NCBI GenBank assembly: GCA_964395915.1
Contig: CAYNDB010000147.1
Coordinates: forward strand, 1 to 5,104
DNA: 5,104 bases
Source: CAYNDB01 sp964395915
GTDB taxonomy: Bacteria > Nitrospinota_A > UBA7883 > JAJRTC01
Direction of reading: 5' to 3'
Shown one piece after another: positions 1-5,104 of this stretch. The first letter of the stretch is position 1, and each line of letters opens with the position of its first letter. Below the pieces are notes generated by a model, which was given only the letters and a program-made list of their open reading frames with translations, was not told where the DNA came from and ran no database searches. The position numbers were made by a program, and so were the translations under genes.

Positions 1-23
1 AACCTGAAGGTCACGCGAGCGCG

Positions 24-49
24 GGATGACATTTGTCGCTCAGGATGAC
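24..49. repeat. Short direct repeat GGATGAC x2
   Basis: GGATGAC occurs at 24-30 and again at 43-49, a 19-base period, just beyond the stop codon of the DUF547 gene. Read on the minus strand this is GTCATCC twice, the first followed by TGAGCGA. Strings of the form GTCATCCTGAGCGA are common in dispersed non-coding repeats of many bacterial genomes, so this is probably the edge of such an element cut by the window border. No clear hairpin plus T-run is visible here, so I do not call it a terminator. Confidence 0.3.
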
Positions 50-817
50 TCAATACTTCCCGTTCAGATTCCAGTTATAATCCATATAAACGACTTTGTT
101 TTTACCGTTCTGAACAAAAGCGGCTGTAGATTTATCCAGGTAAGAAGCCATGAAAGCCCGTATCCCGCCGCTTGCTTGAAAGTCTCCCTCAAACCATTTG
201 AATATTTTCGACACATGGATTTTTTGTCCGCCAAAGTCTGCCCGTAACCCCTTCGACTTGTTGGCGAGAAAATCTTTCCACTGATCGTCAAGTTGCTTGT
301 CGAGCCTTACGGGGTCATACGCTTCGGTTCGCAGGTCGGGGCAGGATACCGAGGCGCATACAATCGCGGCGTGTATTCTTGGTTCTCCAAGCTTGCGCAG
401 AATACCGTGTTCGATAAAATCCAGTGTATACACCTTGTTTCCTACTTTACCCGCGTCCCTTTTCCATACCGATTTAAAAAAGCTTCCAACATCCCGAATG
501 CTTTTCACACCAGGGTTGTCGATAACCGTTTTGATCGCAAGAATGTTGTACACGTTTGACCAGAAAGCGATCTTTTCCTTGTTGTTAGAGAACTTTGGAG
601 CGTATATCGCCAGAGCTGAAATGATTTTTGCAAAACGCGGATCTTTTTTTATGGCGGCGTAGTCGACAACGTTTAAATGGACACCATCTTTGGTTCTGGA
701 TTTGACATTTTCTTTCAGGATTCCATCCCAGCTTGAAAAATCAAACCCGGAGCCATAAGCGTTACCCGCCAGAAAGAAAAAAACTGTGTATAAAGCGACA
801 AAGATATGCCGGGACAT
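50..817 (-). CDS. Predicted exported DUF547-domain protein
   Basis: The 255-residue product starts with a signal peptide: hydrophobic core at about residues 5-18, likely cleavage after AYG at 22. A full DUF547 domain follows. Motifs visible in order are AFWSNVYN (84-91), TLDFIEHGILR (131-141), EPRIHAAIVCASVSCPDLR (145-163), VSKIFKWFEGDF (202-213) and a C-terminal YMDYNWNLN (244-252). The conserved FW.N, E-H, H-CxxxxCP pattern is typical of the family. DUF547 proteins are widespread in Gram-negative bacteria, often exported, and have no established reaction; no function is assigned here. The ATG is preceded by GAGGT about six bases upstream, supporting this start. It lies 92 bases downstream of apt on the same strand and may be co-transcribed. 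A weak promoter (TTGCGA at 877-882, TTTAGT at 853-858, 18-base spacer, minus strand) could also serve it alone. The 3' end is complete. Confidence 0.9.
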   Translation of the reverse strand: MSRHIFVALYTVFFFLAGNAYGSGFDFSSWDGILKENVKSRTKDGVHLNVVDYAAIKKDPRFAKIISALAIYAPKFSNNKEKIAFWSNVYNILAIKTVIDNPGVKSIRDVGSFFKSVWKRDAGKVGNKVYTLDFIEHGILRKLGEPRIHAAIVCASVSCPDLRTEAYDPVRLDKQLDDQWKDFLANKSKGLRADFGGQKIHVSKIFKWFEGDFQASGGIRAFMASYLDKSTAAFVQNGKNKVVYMDYNWNLNGKY

Positions 818-885
818 ATTACAACCTCATCTCATGGTGGTTATGACGCAGAACTAAAGTGAACGCTTTAAGACGCTCGCAACAT

Positions 886-895
886 ACGTATACGT
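886..895. other. 10-base perfect palindrome in the apt-DUF547 gap
   Basis: ACGTATACGT is a perfect self-complementary decamer in the 92-base spacer between the apt stop codon and the DUF547 start. It sits a few bases upstream (minus sense) of the weak -35-like TTGCGA at 877-882. This would suit an operator for DUF547, but one palindrome this short can arise by chance, and no second copy is present in the apt/dsbD control region. Confidence 0.2.
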
Positions 896-909
896 TATTT
901 CCAATTATT

Positions 910-1431
910 TCAATCGTACTTGATAAGGGAGTGGATTTCGTAATCATTTATTTGCTCCCTGCCACGAAGGAAGGACAGCTCGACTATAAACGCCATTTCC
1001 ATCACAGATGCGCCAGTCCGCTCCACAAGCTCTGCCGCCGCCTTGATGGTGCCTCCCGTGGCGAGCAGGTCGTCCACCAGCACAATACTCTGTCCTTTCT
1101 CAAGCGCGTCCTGATGTATCTCAACCTCGTTGGAGCCATACTCCAGGTCGTACGATACCTTATGCGTCTTATGCGGCAGTTTGCCCGGTTTGCGTATGAC
1201 AACCACACCTGTGCCCAATGCATAGGCCAAAGCCGAGGCTACAAGGAAGCCCCGGGCCTCCACTCCAACGAAAACATCAGGTCTTCTGTCTACGTATCGA
1301 TGCGCAAACATATCGATAGTCCGGCGAAAAGACCGCGCGTCAGAAAATAGAGTGGTAATGTCGTAAAAAAGGATTCCTTTTTTAGGAAAATCCGGTATCT
1401 CTCTTATTACTCGTTTTAGCTCTCCAGGCAT
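910..1431 (-). CDS. apt: Adenine phosphoribosyltransferase
   Basis: Cytoplasmic purine-salvage enzyme that joins adenine and PRPP to make AMP and pyrophosphate. The 173-residue length is normal for bacterial Apt. Diagnostic segments are IPDFPKKGILFYDITTL near residues 12-28, GVEARGF (56-62), the RKPGKLP segment (80-86), the flexible-loop SYDLEYG (93-99), and the PRPP-binding signature VLVDDLLATGGT (117-128) with its two acidic residues D120 and D121. The ATG at 1431 has an AAAGGA ribosome binding site five bases upstream (1437-1442), which fixes the start. A strong promoter candidate lies just upstream, so apt is probably the first gene of its transcript, with the DUF547 gene possibly second. 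It is transcribed divergently from dsbD. Nothing is truncated or missing in the catalytic motifs. Confidence 0.97.
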   Translation of the reverse strand: MPGELKRVIREIPDFPKKGILFYDITTLFSDARSFRRTIDMFAHRYVDRRPDVFVGVEARGFLVASALAYALGTGVVVIRKPGKLPHKTHKVSYDLEYGSNEVEIHQDALEKGQSIVLVDDLLATGGTIKAAAELVERTGASVMEMAFIVELSFLRGREQINDYEIHSLIKYD

Positions 1432-1464
1432 TTCTATCCTTTCAGGAAATTAGTCTCTACCGAA

Positions 1465-1493
1465 TTAATACATTTCCCTTTAATCTTTGTCAA
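1465..1493 (-). promoter_or_regulatory. Sigma-70-like promoter for apt
   Basis: On the minus strand a perfect -35 TTGACA (1488-1493) is followed by a 17-base spacer and TATTAA (1465-1470) as -10, which matches four of six consensus positions. Transcription would start near 1458 and leave a short leader of about 25 bases carrying the AAAGGA ribosome binding site of apt. The perfect -35 and ideal spacing make this the best promoter call in the window. It is read from sequence only. Confidence 0.6.
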
Positions 1494-1515
1494 CGACCGA
1501 TCGGCTTTATATTGT
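1487..1515 (+). promoter_or_regulatory. Candidate promoter for dsbD
   Basis: On the plus strand TTGTCA (1487-1492, five of six consensus positions) lies 17 bases before TATTGT (1510-1515, four of six). TATATT at 1508-1513 is a better -10 but gives only a 15-base spacer. The start point would be near 1520, so the dsbD leader would be only about 25 bases. The -35 shares bases 1488-1492 with the apt -35 on the other strand. The perfect palindrome CCGATCGG (1497-1504) lies in the spacer and could be an operator or chance. Confidence 0.35.
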
Positions 1516-1544
1516 AAACTATCTAAATTTTACTCTTGTTTGCC

Positions 1545-3344
1545 ATGAAAAGATTATTGTTTTCGATTGGGTTTGTTTTGCTCTTATGCGCCCCTGCGTT
1601 TGGGCAGCTTACCCCCAGCTCCGACAAGGTCGAATTCTCAGTTGTCCAAAGTCAGGACAAATACCTTCCCGGCGCGTCTTTCAAGCTGTTGTTTGAGCTT
1701 ATATTCGAGGAAGGGTGGCATGGCCAGTCGAACAACCCTGGAAAAGGGTTGATACCCACCGTAATAAAGCTTGAGGCGAACGATGGAATCAGCTTGGGCA
1801 GAATCGTATATCCGAAAGGAAAAATGGAGGAGTTCGCTTTTACCGACAAAGCGATTCCGGTATATGGCGGGACAACGTATATAGGCATGACAGCGGCGCT
1901 TGCCCCTTCTATGAAACCGGGGGAATATTCGATCAAGGCTGTTTTAAAAGTACAGACCTGCAACGACAGCTCATGCCTGATGCCGTCGAACATACCGATA
2001 ACAGCTCCCATTACCATCGCCGCCAATGACGAAAAGGTATCGGCGCTGAATAAATCTATCTACAAAGCCAACGGCTCCCTTTTCGCCGGTTCCGCCTCTG
2101 TAGGAGAAGTGGACGACGGGTCTGATATAAGCGAATACCTTACGAGCCACGGTCTGCTTCTCACATTCTTTTTTATTTTCCTTGGCGGCCTCGCATTAAA
2201 TCTTACACCTTGTGTCTACCCGCTGATCCCGGTCACAGTCTCATATTTTGGTGGTAAGAGTGAGGCTAAAAAGGGGCATCTTATCATTCATGCCATTTTA
2301 TATCTTCTCGGCATGGCGGCGATGTACTCTGCCCTGGGGCTTTTCGCGGCGCTAACGGGTAATCTTTTTGGCGGGTTTCTTCAACATTGGGCGGTGATAC
2401 TGGCTCTGGCGGTGATACTTGTTGGGCTGGCTCTGGGCATGTTTGGTCTGTATGAAATACGTGTGCCTTCAGCGTTGCAGCAGATCAGCGGAAAAAACAG
2501 ACAAGGGTTCTTTGGGACCTTTATGATGGGTCTTACCGTTGGCGTTATCGCGGCGCCGTGTATTGGGCCGTTTGTAGTGGGGCTTCTTGCCTTTGTGGGG
2601 GAGAGGGGTGATCCTCTGCTCGGTTTCACGATGTTCTTTGCGTTGGGCGTCGGGCTTGGTCTTCCCTTCGTTTTCCTTGCCATATTTTCCGGCGGTATTT
2701 CCGCGCTCCCAAGGTCTGGCACTTGGATGGTGTGGGTAAAGCAGGTATTCGGGTTCATTCTCATAGGAATGGCGATCTATTTCCTGGAGCCGCTGATTCC
2801 AAAAGAGTGGTATCTAACGACTTTCGGCGTATTTCTGCTTATCTCCGGCCTTTTTCTCGGCTGGATATCGAAGGTTAAAGGTCATGGGATAGGGTTCAAG
2901 TCCGTTAAATGGGCTCTGGGGCTTGCGCTTGTTATTGCGGGCATATATCTTGTGATTCCAGCGAAAACCGACACAGGGCCGCATATGGCGTGGAAACCCG
3001 CCACACTGGCCGCTATGGCGAATGCCAAGTCAAACAAAAGGCCTGTGATAATTGATTTTACGGCGGACTGGTGTCTGCCGTGCAAGGAGCTGGATCATTA
3101 TACTTTCTCCGACAGCCGCGTTATTGCGCTATCTGGAAAATTTGATAATCTTGTGGCGGATGTGACCAAACATGGAGACCCGAAGATGGAAGATTTAAAA
3201 AAACAGTTCAACGTTTTTGGCGTCCCGACGGTGATATTTCTCGACACAAATGGCAATGAGGTAAAAGACCTCCGTTTCGTAGGCTTCGTTGACGCCGATG
3301 ACTTCCTGGACAGAATGAAGCGTCTGCTGGAAATTGCGGGGTGA
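1545..3344 (+). CDS. dsbD: Thiol:disulfide interchange protein DsbD
   Basis: Inner-membrane reductase that passes electrons from cytoplasmic thioredoxin to periplasmic partners such as DsbC- or CcmG-type proteins. Numbered from ATG 1545 it has 599 residues. The signal peptide is at 1-20 (cleavage after AFG). The periplasmic alpha domain covers about 21-195, with redox pair C139/C144 in QTCNDSSC. Eight hydrophobic helices span about 203-472, with C223 in the first (LTPCVYP) and C339 in the fourth (AAPCIGPF). The C-terminal thioredoxin-like gamma domain covers about 480-599, with WCLPC (C510, C513) and the cis-proline segment FGVPT (558-562). All six redox cysteines and the domain order match DsbD. 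I chose ATG 1545 because it begins a clean signal peptide; TTG 1536 would add three residues, and an in-frame TAA at 1524 blocks further extension. No Shine-Dalgarno is visible before either start. C15 is not in a good lipobox (residue -1 is Leu). The gene stands alone, diverging from apt. Confidence 0.96.
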   Translation: MKRLLFSIGFVLLLCAPAFGQLTPSSDKVEFSVVQSQDKYLPGASFKLLFELIFEEGWHGQSNNPGKGLIPTVIKLEANDGISLGRIVYPKGKMEEFAFTDKAIPVYGGTTYIGMTAALAPSMKPGEYSIKAVLKVQTCNDSSCLMPSNIPITAPITIAANDEKVSALNKSIYKANGSLFAGSASVGEVDDGSDISEYLTSHGLLLTFFFIFLGGLALNLTPCVYPLIPVTVSYFGGKSEAKKGHLIIHAILYLLGMAAMYSALGLFAALTGNLFGGFLQHWAVILALAVILVGLALGMFGLYEIRVPSALQQISGKNRQGFFGTFMMGLTVGVIAAPCIGPFVVGLLAFVGERGDPLLGFTMFFALGVGLGLPFVFLAIFSGGISALPRSGTWMVWVKQVFGFILIGMAIYFLEPLIPKEWYLTTFGVFLLISGLFLGWISKVKGHGIGFKSVKWALGLALVIAGIYLVIPAKTDTGPHMAWKPATLAAMANAKSNKRPVIIDFTADWCLPCKELDHYTFSDSRVIALSGKFDNLVADVTKHGDPKMEDLKKQFNVFGVPTVIFLDTNGNEVKDLRFVGFVDADDFLDRMKRLLEIAG

Positions 3345-3357
3345 TAGCGCCAATAAA

Positions 3358-3384
3358 CCCGGCTTGGTTATTAGCCAAACCGGG
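3358..3384 (-). terminator. Hairpin between convergent dsbD and DUF465 genes
   Basis: CCCGGCTTGG (3358-3367) pairs with CCAAACCGGG (3375-3384) over ten positions with one C-A mismatch, around a seven-base loop TTATTAG. On the minus strand the hairpin is followed by TTTATTG, a short imperfect U-tract, so it suits termination of the tsaB-DUF465 transcript. On the plus strand no T-run follows, so termination of dsbD here would be weak or factor-assisted. A smaller stem GGCG (3383-3386) with CGCC (3392-3395) overlaps it and could compete. Confidence 0.55.
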
Positions 3385-3408
3385 CGTTGGGCGCCTGTTA
3401 AATTTAAA

Positions 3409-3648
3409 CTAGGGGTGTAGCCCTTGCTGCTTTTGTTCAGCGGCGATTCGCTGCATCCTGTCTTTACCGGCGAGCTTGAGCTTTTTCAGCATGGCAAGTT
3501 CCAGTTCTTCCTGAGACGTTAAAAACTTCTGCTGGGTAAATTGCGAGACTTTGTCATCAAGGAAAACATGTTCTTCTTGCAGCTTCTTGTATTCTTTATT
3601 TTCGTCAAGAAGCTGTGCTGTTGATGGATCTACTGATTCAGCTGACAT
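3409..3648 (-). CDS. DUF465 (YdcH-like) small coiled-coil protein
   Basis: A 79-residue, highly charged cytoplasmic protein. Residues 13-65 fit the DUF465/YdcH pattern: LLDENKEYKKLQEEHVFLD, then a turn at QKFLTSQEELELAMLKKLKLAGKDRM. Both halves look helical with heptad-like leucines, giving an antiparallel coiled-coil hairpin. No biochemical role is established for the family. I chose ATG 3648 because GGGGAGG lies nine bases upstream and family similarity begins just after it. The open frame extends to 3783, but that part overlaps tsaB and reads as an out-of-frame shadow. Its start lies four bases past the tsaB stop, so translation is probably coupled to tsaB. Confidence 0.85.
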   Translation of the reverse strand: MSAESVDPSTAQLLDENKEYKKLQEEHVFLDDKVSQFTQQKFLTSQEELELAMLKKLKLAGKDRMQRIAAEQKQQGLHP

Positions 3649-3652
3649 AGTT

Positions 3653-4354
3653 CTATTCCTCCCCAGGTTGATAATGCTGTTTTTCCCAATTAATTTCCGC
3701 TTGTGACCGGCGTACATAACGAGGCTTGAGCCGTTTGTCAAAATTTCCACCGGACGCCTTTTTGTAAGCGATGCTGGCCACACCTTCGGCGCAGGGTTTA
3801 TCTGGCGTATCGATTGTTTCGATTTTTTCCGGGATTAATGAATGGAATGTGTCTGAATATACGCTGTAACCGTCTCCAAGAAAAAGCGTCGGCATGTCAA
3901 TCATCTTCGTCAACGACTCAGGAGACAAGGCAAGGTCGCCCGTAAGCTTTTTTAAAGCTCCGTTTTCACTTGTATACAAGGCAGTGTAAACTTCATTTTT
4001 ACGGGCGTTCAGAACAGGACATATATACCCTCCATCCCATCCTTTTTGCGACATCGCCATTGCGTCAAGAGTGTCTACGCCTATCATCGGTTTGCCACAA
4101 GAGTCCGCAAGACCGAGGACGGAGCCAAGCCCGATCCGAAGCCCTGTAAAAGATCCCGGCCCTATGGCTACTGACAATACGTCGAGCGAATCAAGCGTAA
4201 GCCTGCTGTTTTGAAGTGTTTTTTGTATTAAAGGAAGAAGGTTTCTGGAGTGGTTATTGGAACCTTTTGTATCAACAGTGGATATGACGATCCCATCTTC
4301 GTTTATAACAACGTTTGCGTTGGTGGTCGAGGTATCTATCCCAAGTACAAGCAT
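3653..4354 (-). CDS. tsaB: tRNA threonylcarbamoyladenosine biosynthesis protein TsaB
   Basis: TsaB (YeaZ) is the non-catalytic ASKHA-fold partner of TsaD. With TsaE it supports transfer of the threonylcarbamoyl group to A37 of tRNAs reading ANN codons. The 233-residue length is normal. Family marks are the N-terminal LGIDTST (4-10), NNHSRNLLPLI (33-43) in place of the full TsaD metal site, the phosphate-loop-like AIGPGSFTGLRIG (63-75), NARKNEVY (116-123) and a C-terminal KPRYVRRSQAE (210-220). Many homologues have Asp where N116 stands; this is a mild variation. The start at 4354 gives the expected MLVLGIDTST, although no good Shine-Dalgarno precedes it. Five bases upstream ends a possible small ORF, so tsaB may be translated by coupling. 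It is followed directly by the DUF465 gene. TsaD, TsaC and TsaE are not in the window. Confidence 0.95.
   Translation of the reverse strand: MLVLGIDTSTTNANVVINEDGIVISTVDTKGSNNHSRNLLPLIQKTLQNSRLTLDSLDVLSVAIGPGSFTGLRIGLGSVLGLADSCGKPMIGVDTLDAMAMSQKGWDGGYICPVLNARKNEVYTALYTSENGALKKLTGDLALSPESLTKMIDMPTLFLGDGYSVYSDTFHSLIPEKIETIDTPDKPCAEGVASIAYKKASGGNFDKRLKPRYVRRSQAEINWEKQHYQPGEE
3658..3664 (-). promoter_or_regulatory. Ribosome binding site of the DUF465 gene inside tsaB
   Basis: The minus strand reads GGGGAGG across the Gly-Glu-Glu codons that end tsaB, with the tsaB stop TAG (3653-3655) between it and the next ATG at 3648. Ribosomes finishing tsaB therefore sit on the start site of the downstream gene. 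This strong site decides the start of the DUF465 protein against the longer open frame. Confidence 0.8.
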
Positions 4355-4359
4355 TTAGA

Positions 4360-4527
4360 TCAGCAATTGGCCTGTAAATTCATATGTCTATTTAGATACC
4401 AGAATGGAAGGGAAACTTCAAGAGCAAATCCGCCAAGGGCTAATCGTACAAGAAGCCGATTCGAGCTTAACCAGGCTTGCCAGCCGATCGAAAATAATAG
4501 CAAATAGGATATATCTTGTTGAAACAT
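4360..4527 (-). CDS. Candidate small membrane protein upstream of tsaB
   Basis: I do not recognise this 55-codon ORF. It starts at ATG 4527 and ends in TGA five bases before the tsaB start, the spacing of an operon neighbour. The product begins MFQQDISYLLLFSIGW and has two hydrophobic stretches, about residues 7-20 and 24-44, separated by SSNR, so a two-helix hairpin is possible. AAGGA precedes the ATG, but only three bases away, which is tight. Codons include several TTA, CTA, AGA and ATA, less like the neighbouring genes. A 41-codon ORF on the plus strand (4404-4529) and a 40-codon ORF in another minus frame (start 4540) overlap it, so open frames here may be chance. Without it, 4355-4654 would be a 300-base non-coding leader. 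Confidence 0.35.
   Translation of the reverse strand: MFQQDISYLLLFSIGWQAWLSSNRLLVRLALGGFALEVSLPFWYLNRHMNLQANC
4494..4516 (-). promoter_or_regulatory. Weak internal promoter candidate for tsaB
   Basis: On the minus strand TATTAT (4494-4499) matches five of six -10 positions, in an AT-rich stretch. The -35 region 17-18 bases upstream has only poor matches (TCAACA or TTCAAC). If used, tsaB would have a leader of about 130 bases, and the small ORF at 4360-4527 would not be fully transcribed from it. Confidence 0.2.
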
Positions 4528-4654
4528 AAATCCTTGTCATGGCGGGCTTTTCAGGAGATTATGGCGGAATCCCAATATAGATTTATTGGCCAGGAAAATA
4601 ATTGGCTCGATAGGGGTGGGTTGCGGATGGCGAGAGGTGTTTATTTCCTCTGGC
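4528..4654. other. Spacer between SH3b gene and small ORF/tsaB
   Basis: This spacer contains ATGGCGG twice, at 4539-4545 and 4561-4567 (22-base period), and a related ATGGCGAG at 4627-4634. It also holds a perfect inverted repeat CCAATA (4572-4577) / TATTGG (4584-4589) with a six-base loop. No hairpin with a T-run is present in the minus sense, so I see no clear terminator for the SH3b gene, and read-through into tsaB is possible. The repeats may be a decayed dispersed element. Confidence 0.3.
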
Positions 4655-5101
4655 TCAGCGGGACACCCAAAGAAGTTTGGCGGGTATCCATCCTTGGTCA
4701 CCATCTATATCCACAACTTTTAGCCATCCATTTTTATCTTCAAGAACTTTAAAAAGATATCGTTCTTCAACGGTAAATTTAACTATGGATTCCACATTCG
4801 GCTCTTTTCTGACATTAGCTTTTTTCACGGTAATAATTGCCGCCCGTCCCGTTCCAAGCGAAGTTTTGTGGACCCAGCCGACATCACCATCACGGTCGCG
4901 CACCGCATACCATTTCCCATATCTTGCAAGATATTCCAGCGGGGTATATTTGGGCGCTTCCCATAAAATCTGGTAATTCGTTCCTGGCCCGGCGCGGAAT
5001 CTAGCCGTTTTTTCCACATAGACAAGCGTTCCCGCATAACATATTGACGGGACAACAAGAGCTAATAGCGCCGCAACCGAGATTAGCCGTTTCCCTGTCA
5101 T
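4655..5101 (-). CDS. Exported protein with two bacterial SH3 (SH3b) domains
   Basis: A 148-residue predicted periplasmic protein. The signal peptide spans 1-23 (basic MTGKR, hydrophobic 7-18, cleavage after CYA). The rest is two tandem SH3b units. The first (about 27-82) has RFRAGPGTNY and GKWYAVRDRDGDVGWVHKTSL; the second (about 88-145) has NVRKEPNVES and NGWLKVVDIDGDQGWIPAKLL. The two copies align clearly at the D-x-DGD-x-GW core, so the protein arose by internal duplication. SH3b domains commonly bind peptidoglycan or peptide stems. No catalytic domain is attached, so an envelope-binding or scaffold role is inferred only. The ATG lies three bases from the window edge: its ribosome binding site cannot be seen, and the frame is open upstream, although the signal peptide supports this start. 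It may head a transcript that continues into tsaB. Confidence 0.85.
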   Translation of the reverse strand: MTGKRLISVAALLALVVPSICYAGTLVYVEKTARFRAGPGTNYQILWEAPKYTPLEYLARYGKWYAVRDRDGDVGWVHKTSLGTGRAAIITVKKANVRKEPNVESIVKFTVEERYLFKVLEDKNGWLKVVDIDGDQGWIPAKLLWVSR

Positions 5102-5104
5102 GAT

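Noticed and set aside
297..662. 121-codon plus-strand ORF
   Set aside because: It lies wholly antisense to the DUF547 gene, whose conserved motifs run through the same bases; the product shows no family features.
859..1350. 163-codon plus-strand ORF
   Set aside because: It is antisense to apt, which has all its catalytic motifs and a good ribosome binding site. The plus-strand product looks like a reverse-strand shadow.
1545..1604. DsbD as a lipoprotein (C15 near the N-terminus)
   Set aside because: The residues before the cysteine are Leu-Leu-Leu, and a lipobox needs a small residue at -1. A signal peptidase I site after AFG fits better.
1652..2026. 124-codon minus-strand ORF inside dsbD
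   Set aside because: It is antisense to the DsbD alpha domain and lacks a promoter, ribosome binding site or recognisable domain.
2381..2764. 127-codon minus-strand ORF inside dsbD
   Set aside because: It is antisense to the DsbD membrane domain. Its polar, proline- and threonine-rich product is what the complement of hydrophobic codons gives.
3649..3783. N-terminal extension of the DUF465 protein
   Set aside because: The frame is open, but these bases encode the C-terminus of TsaB in another frame, and the strong ribosome binding site at 3658-3664 points to ATG 3648.
4470..4490. GGCT/AGCC mini-hairpin in the tsaB leader
   Set aside because: The stem has only four pairs with a tetraloop and no T-run, too weak for a terminator or riboswitch call.
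4404..4529. 41-codon plus-strand ORF starting MEGKLQEQIRQG
   Set aside because: The translation looks plausible (charged, helical), but there is no ribosome binding site, and it is opposite in strand to the surrounding genes and antisense to the small ORF before tsaB. It is kept only as an alternative in the finding on that ORF.
4516..4752. 78-codon plus-strand ORF
   Set aside because: It overlaps the 3' end of the SH3b gene in antisense, has no ribosome binding site and no recognisable domain.

Overview
The window reads as ordinary chromosomal sequence from a Gram-negative bacterium with a periplasm. It holds an eight-helix DsbD, three Sec-type signal peptides and housekeeping genes (apt, tsaB). 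Base composition is close to balanced, and coding density is high. The mix of DUF547, a YdcH-like DUF465 protein, a two-SH3b periplasmic protein and a CX4C-type DsbD suggests a deltaproteobacterial or Nitrospinota-like lineage. That placement is an impression from gene content only; no phylogenetic marker here fixes it.

Left part (1-1431, minus strand). A predicted exported DUF547 protein (50-817) lies downstream of apt, adenine phosphoribosyltransferase (910-1431), with a 92-base gap between them. The first 49 bases contain a short direct repeat that looks like dispersed intergenic sequence.

Centre (1432-3408). apt and dsbD diverge from a 113-base control region. In it a consensus -35 for apt and a near-consensus -35 for dsbD share the same bases on opposite strands. 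dsbD (1545-3344, plus strand) encodes a complete three-domain thiol:disulfide reductase with all six expected redox cysteines. It converges on the minus-strand gene to its right, and a hairpin sits between the two stop codons.

Right part (3409-5101, minus strand). Transcription order is SH3b-domain protein, then an optional small hydrophobic ORF (tentative), then tsaB (tRNA t6A synthesis), then a DUF465 small coiled-coil protein. tsaB and the DUF465 gene are tightly coupled: the ribosome binding site of the latter lies in the last codons of tsaB.

I found no mobile element, CRISPR array, rRNA, tRNA or recognisable riboswitch, and no convincing new multi-gene system. The observations most worth checking are the overlapping divergent promoters and the unannotated small membrane ORF just upstream of tsaB.
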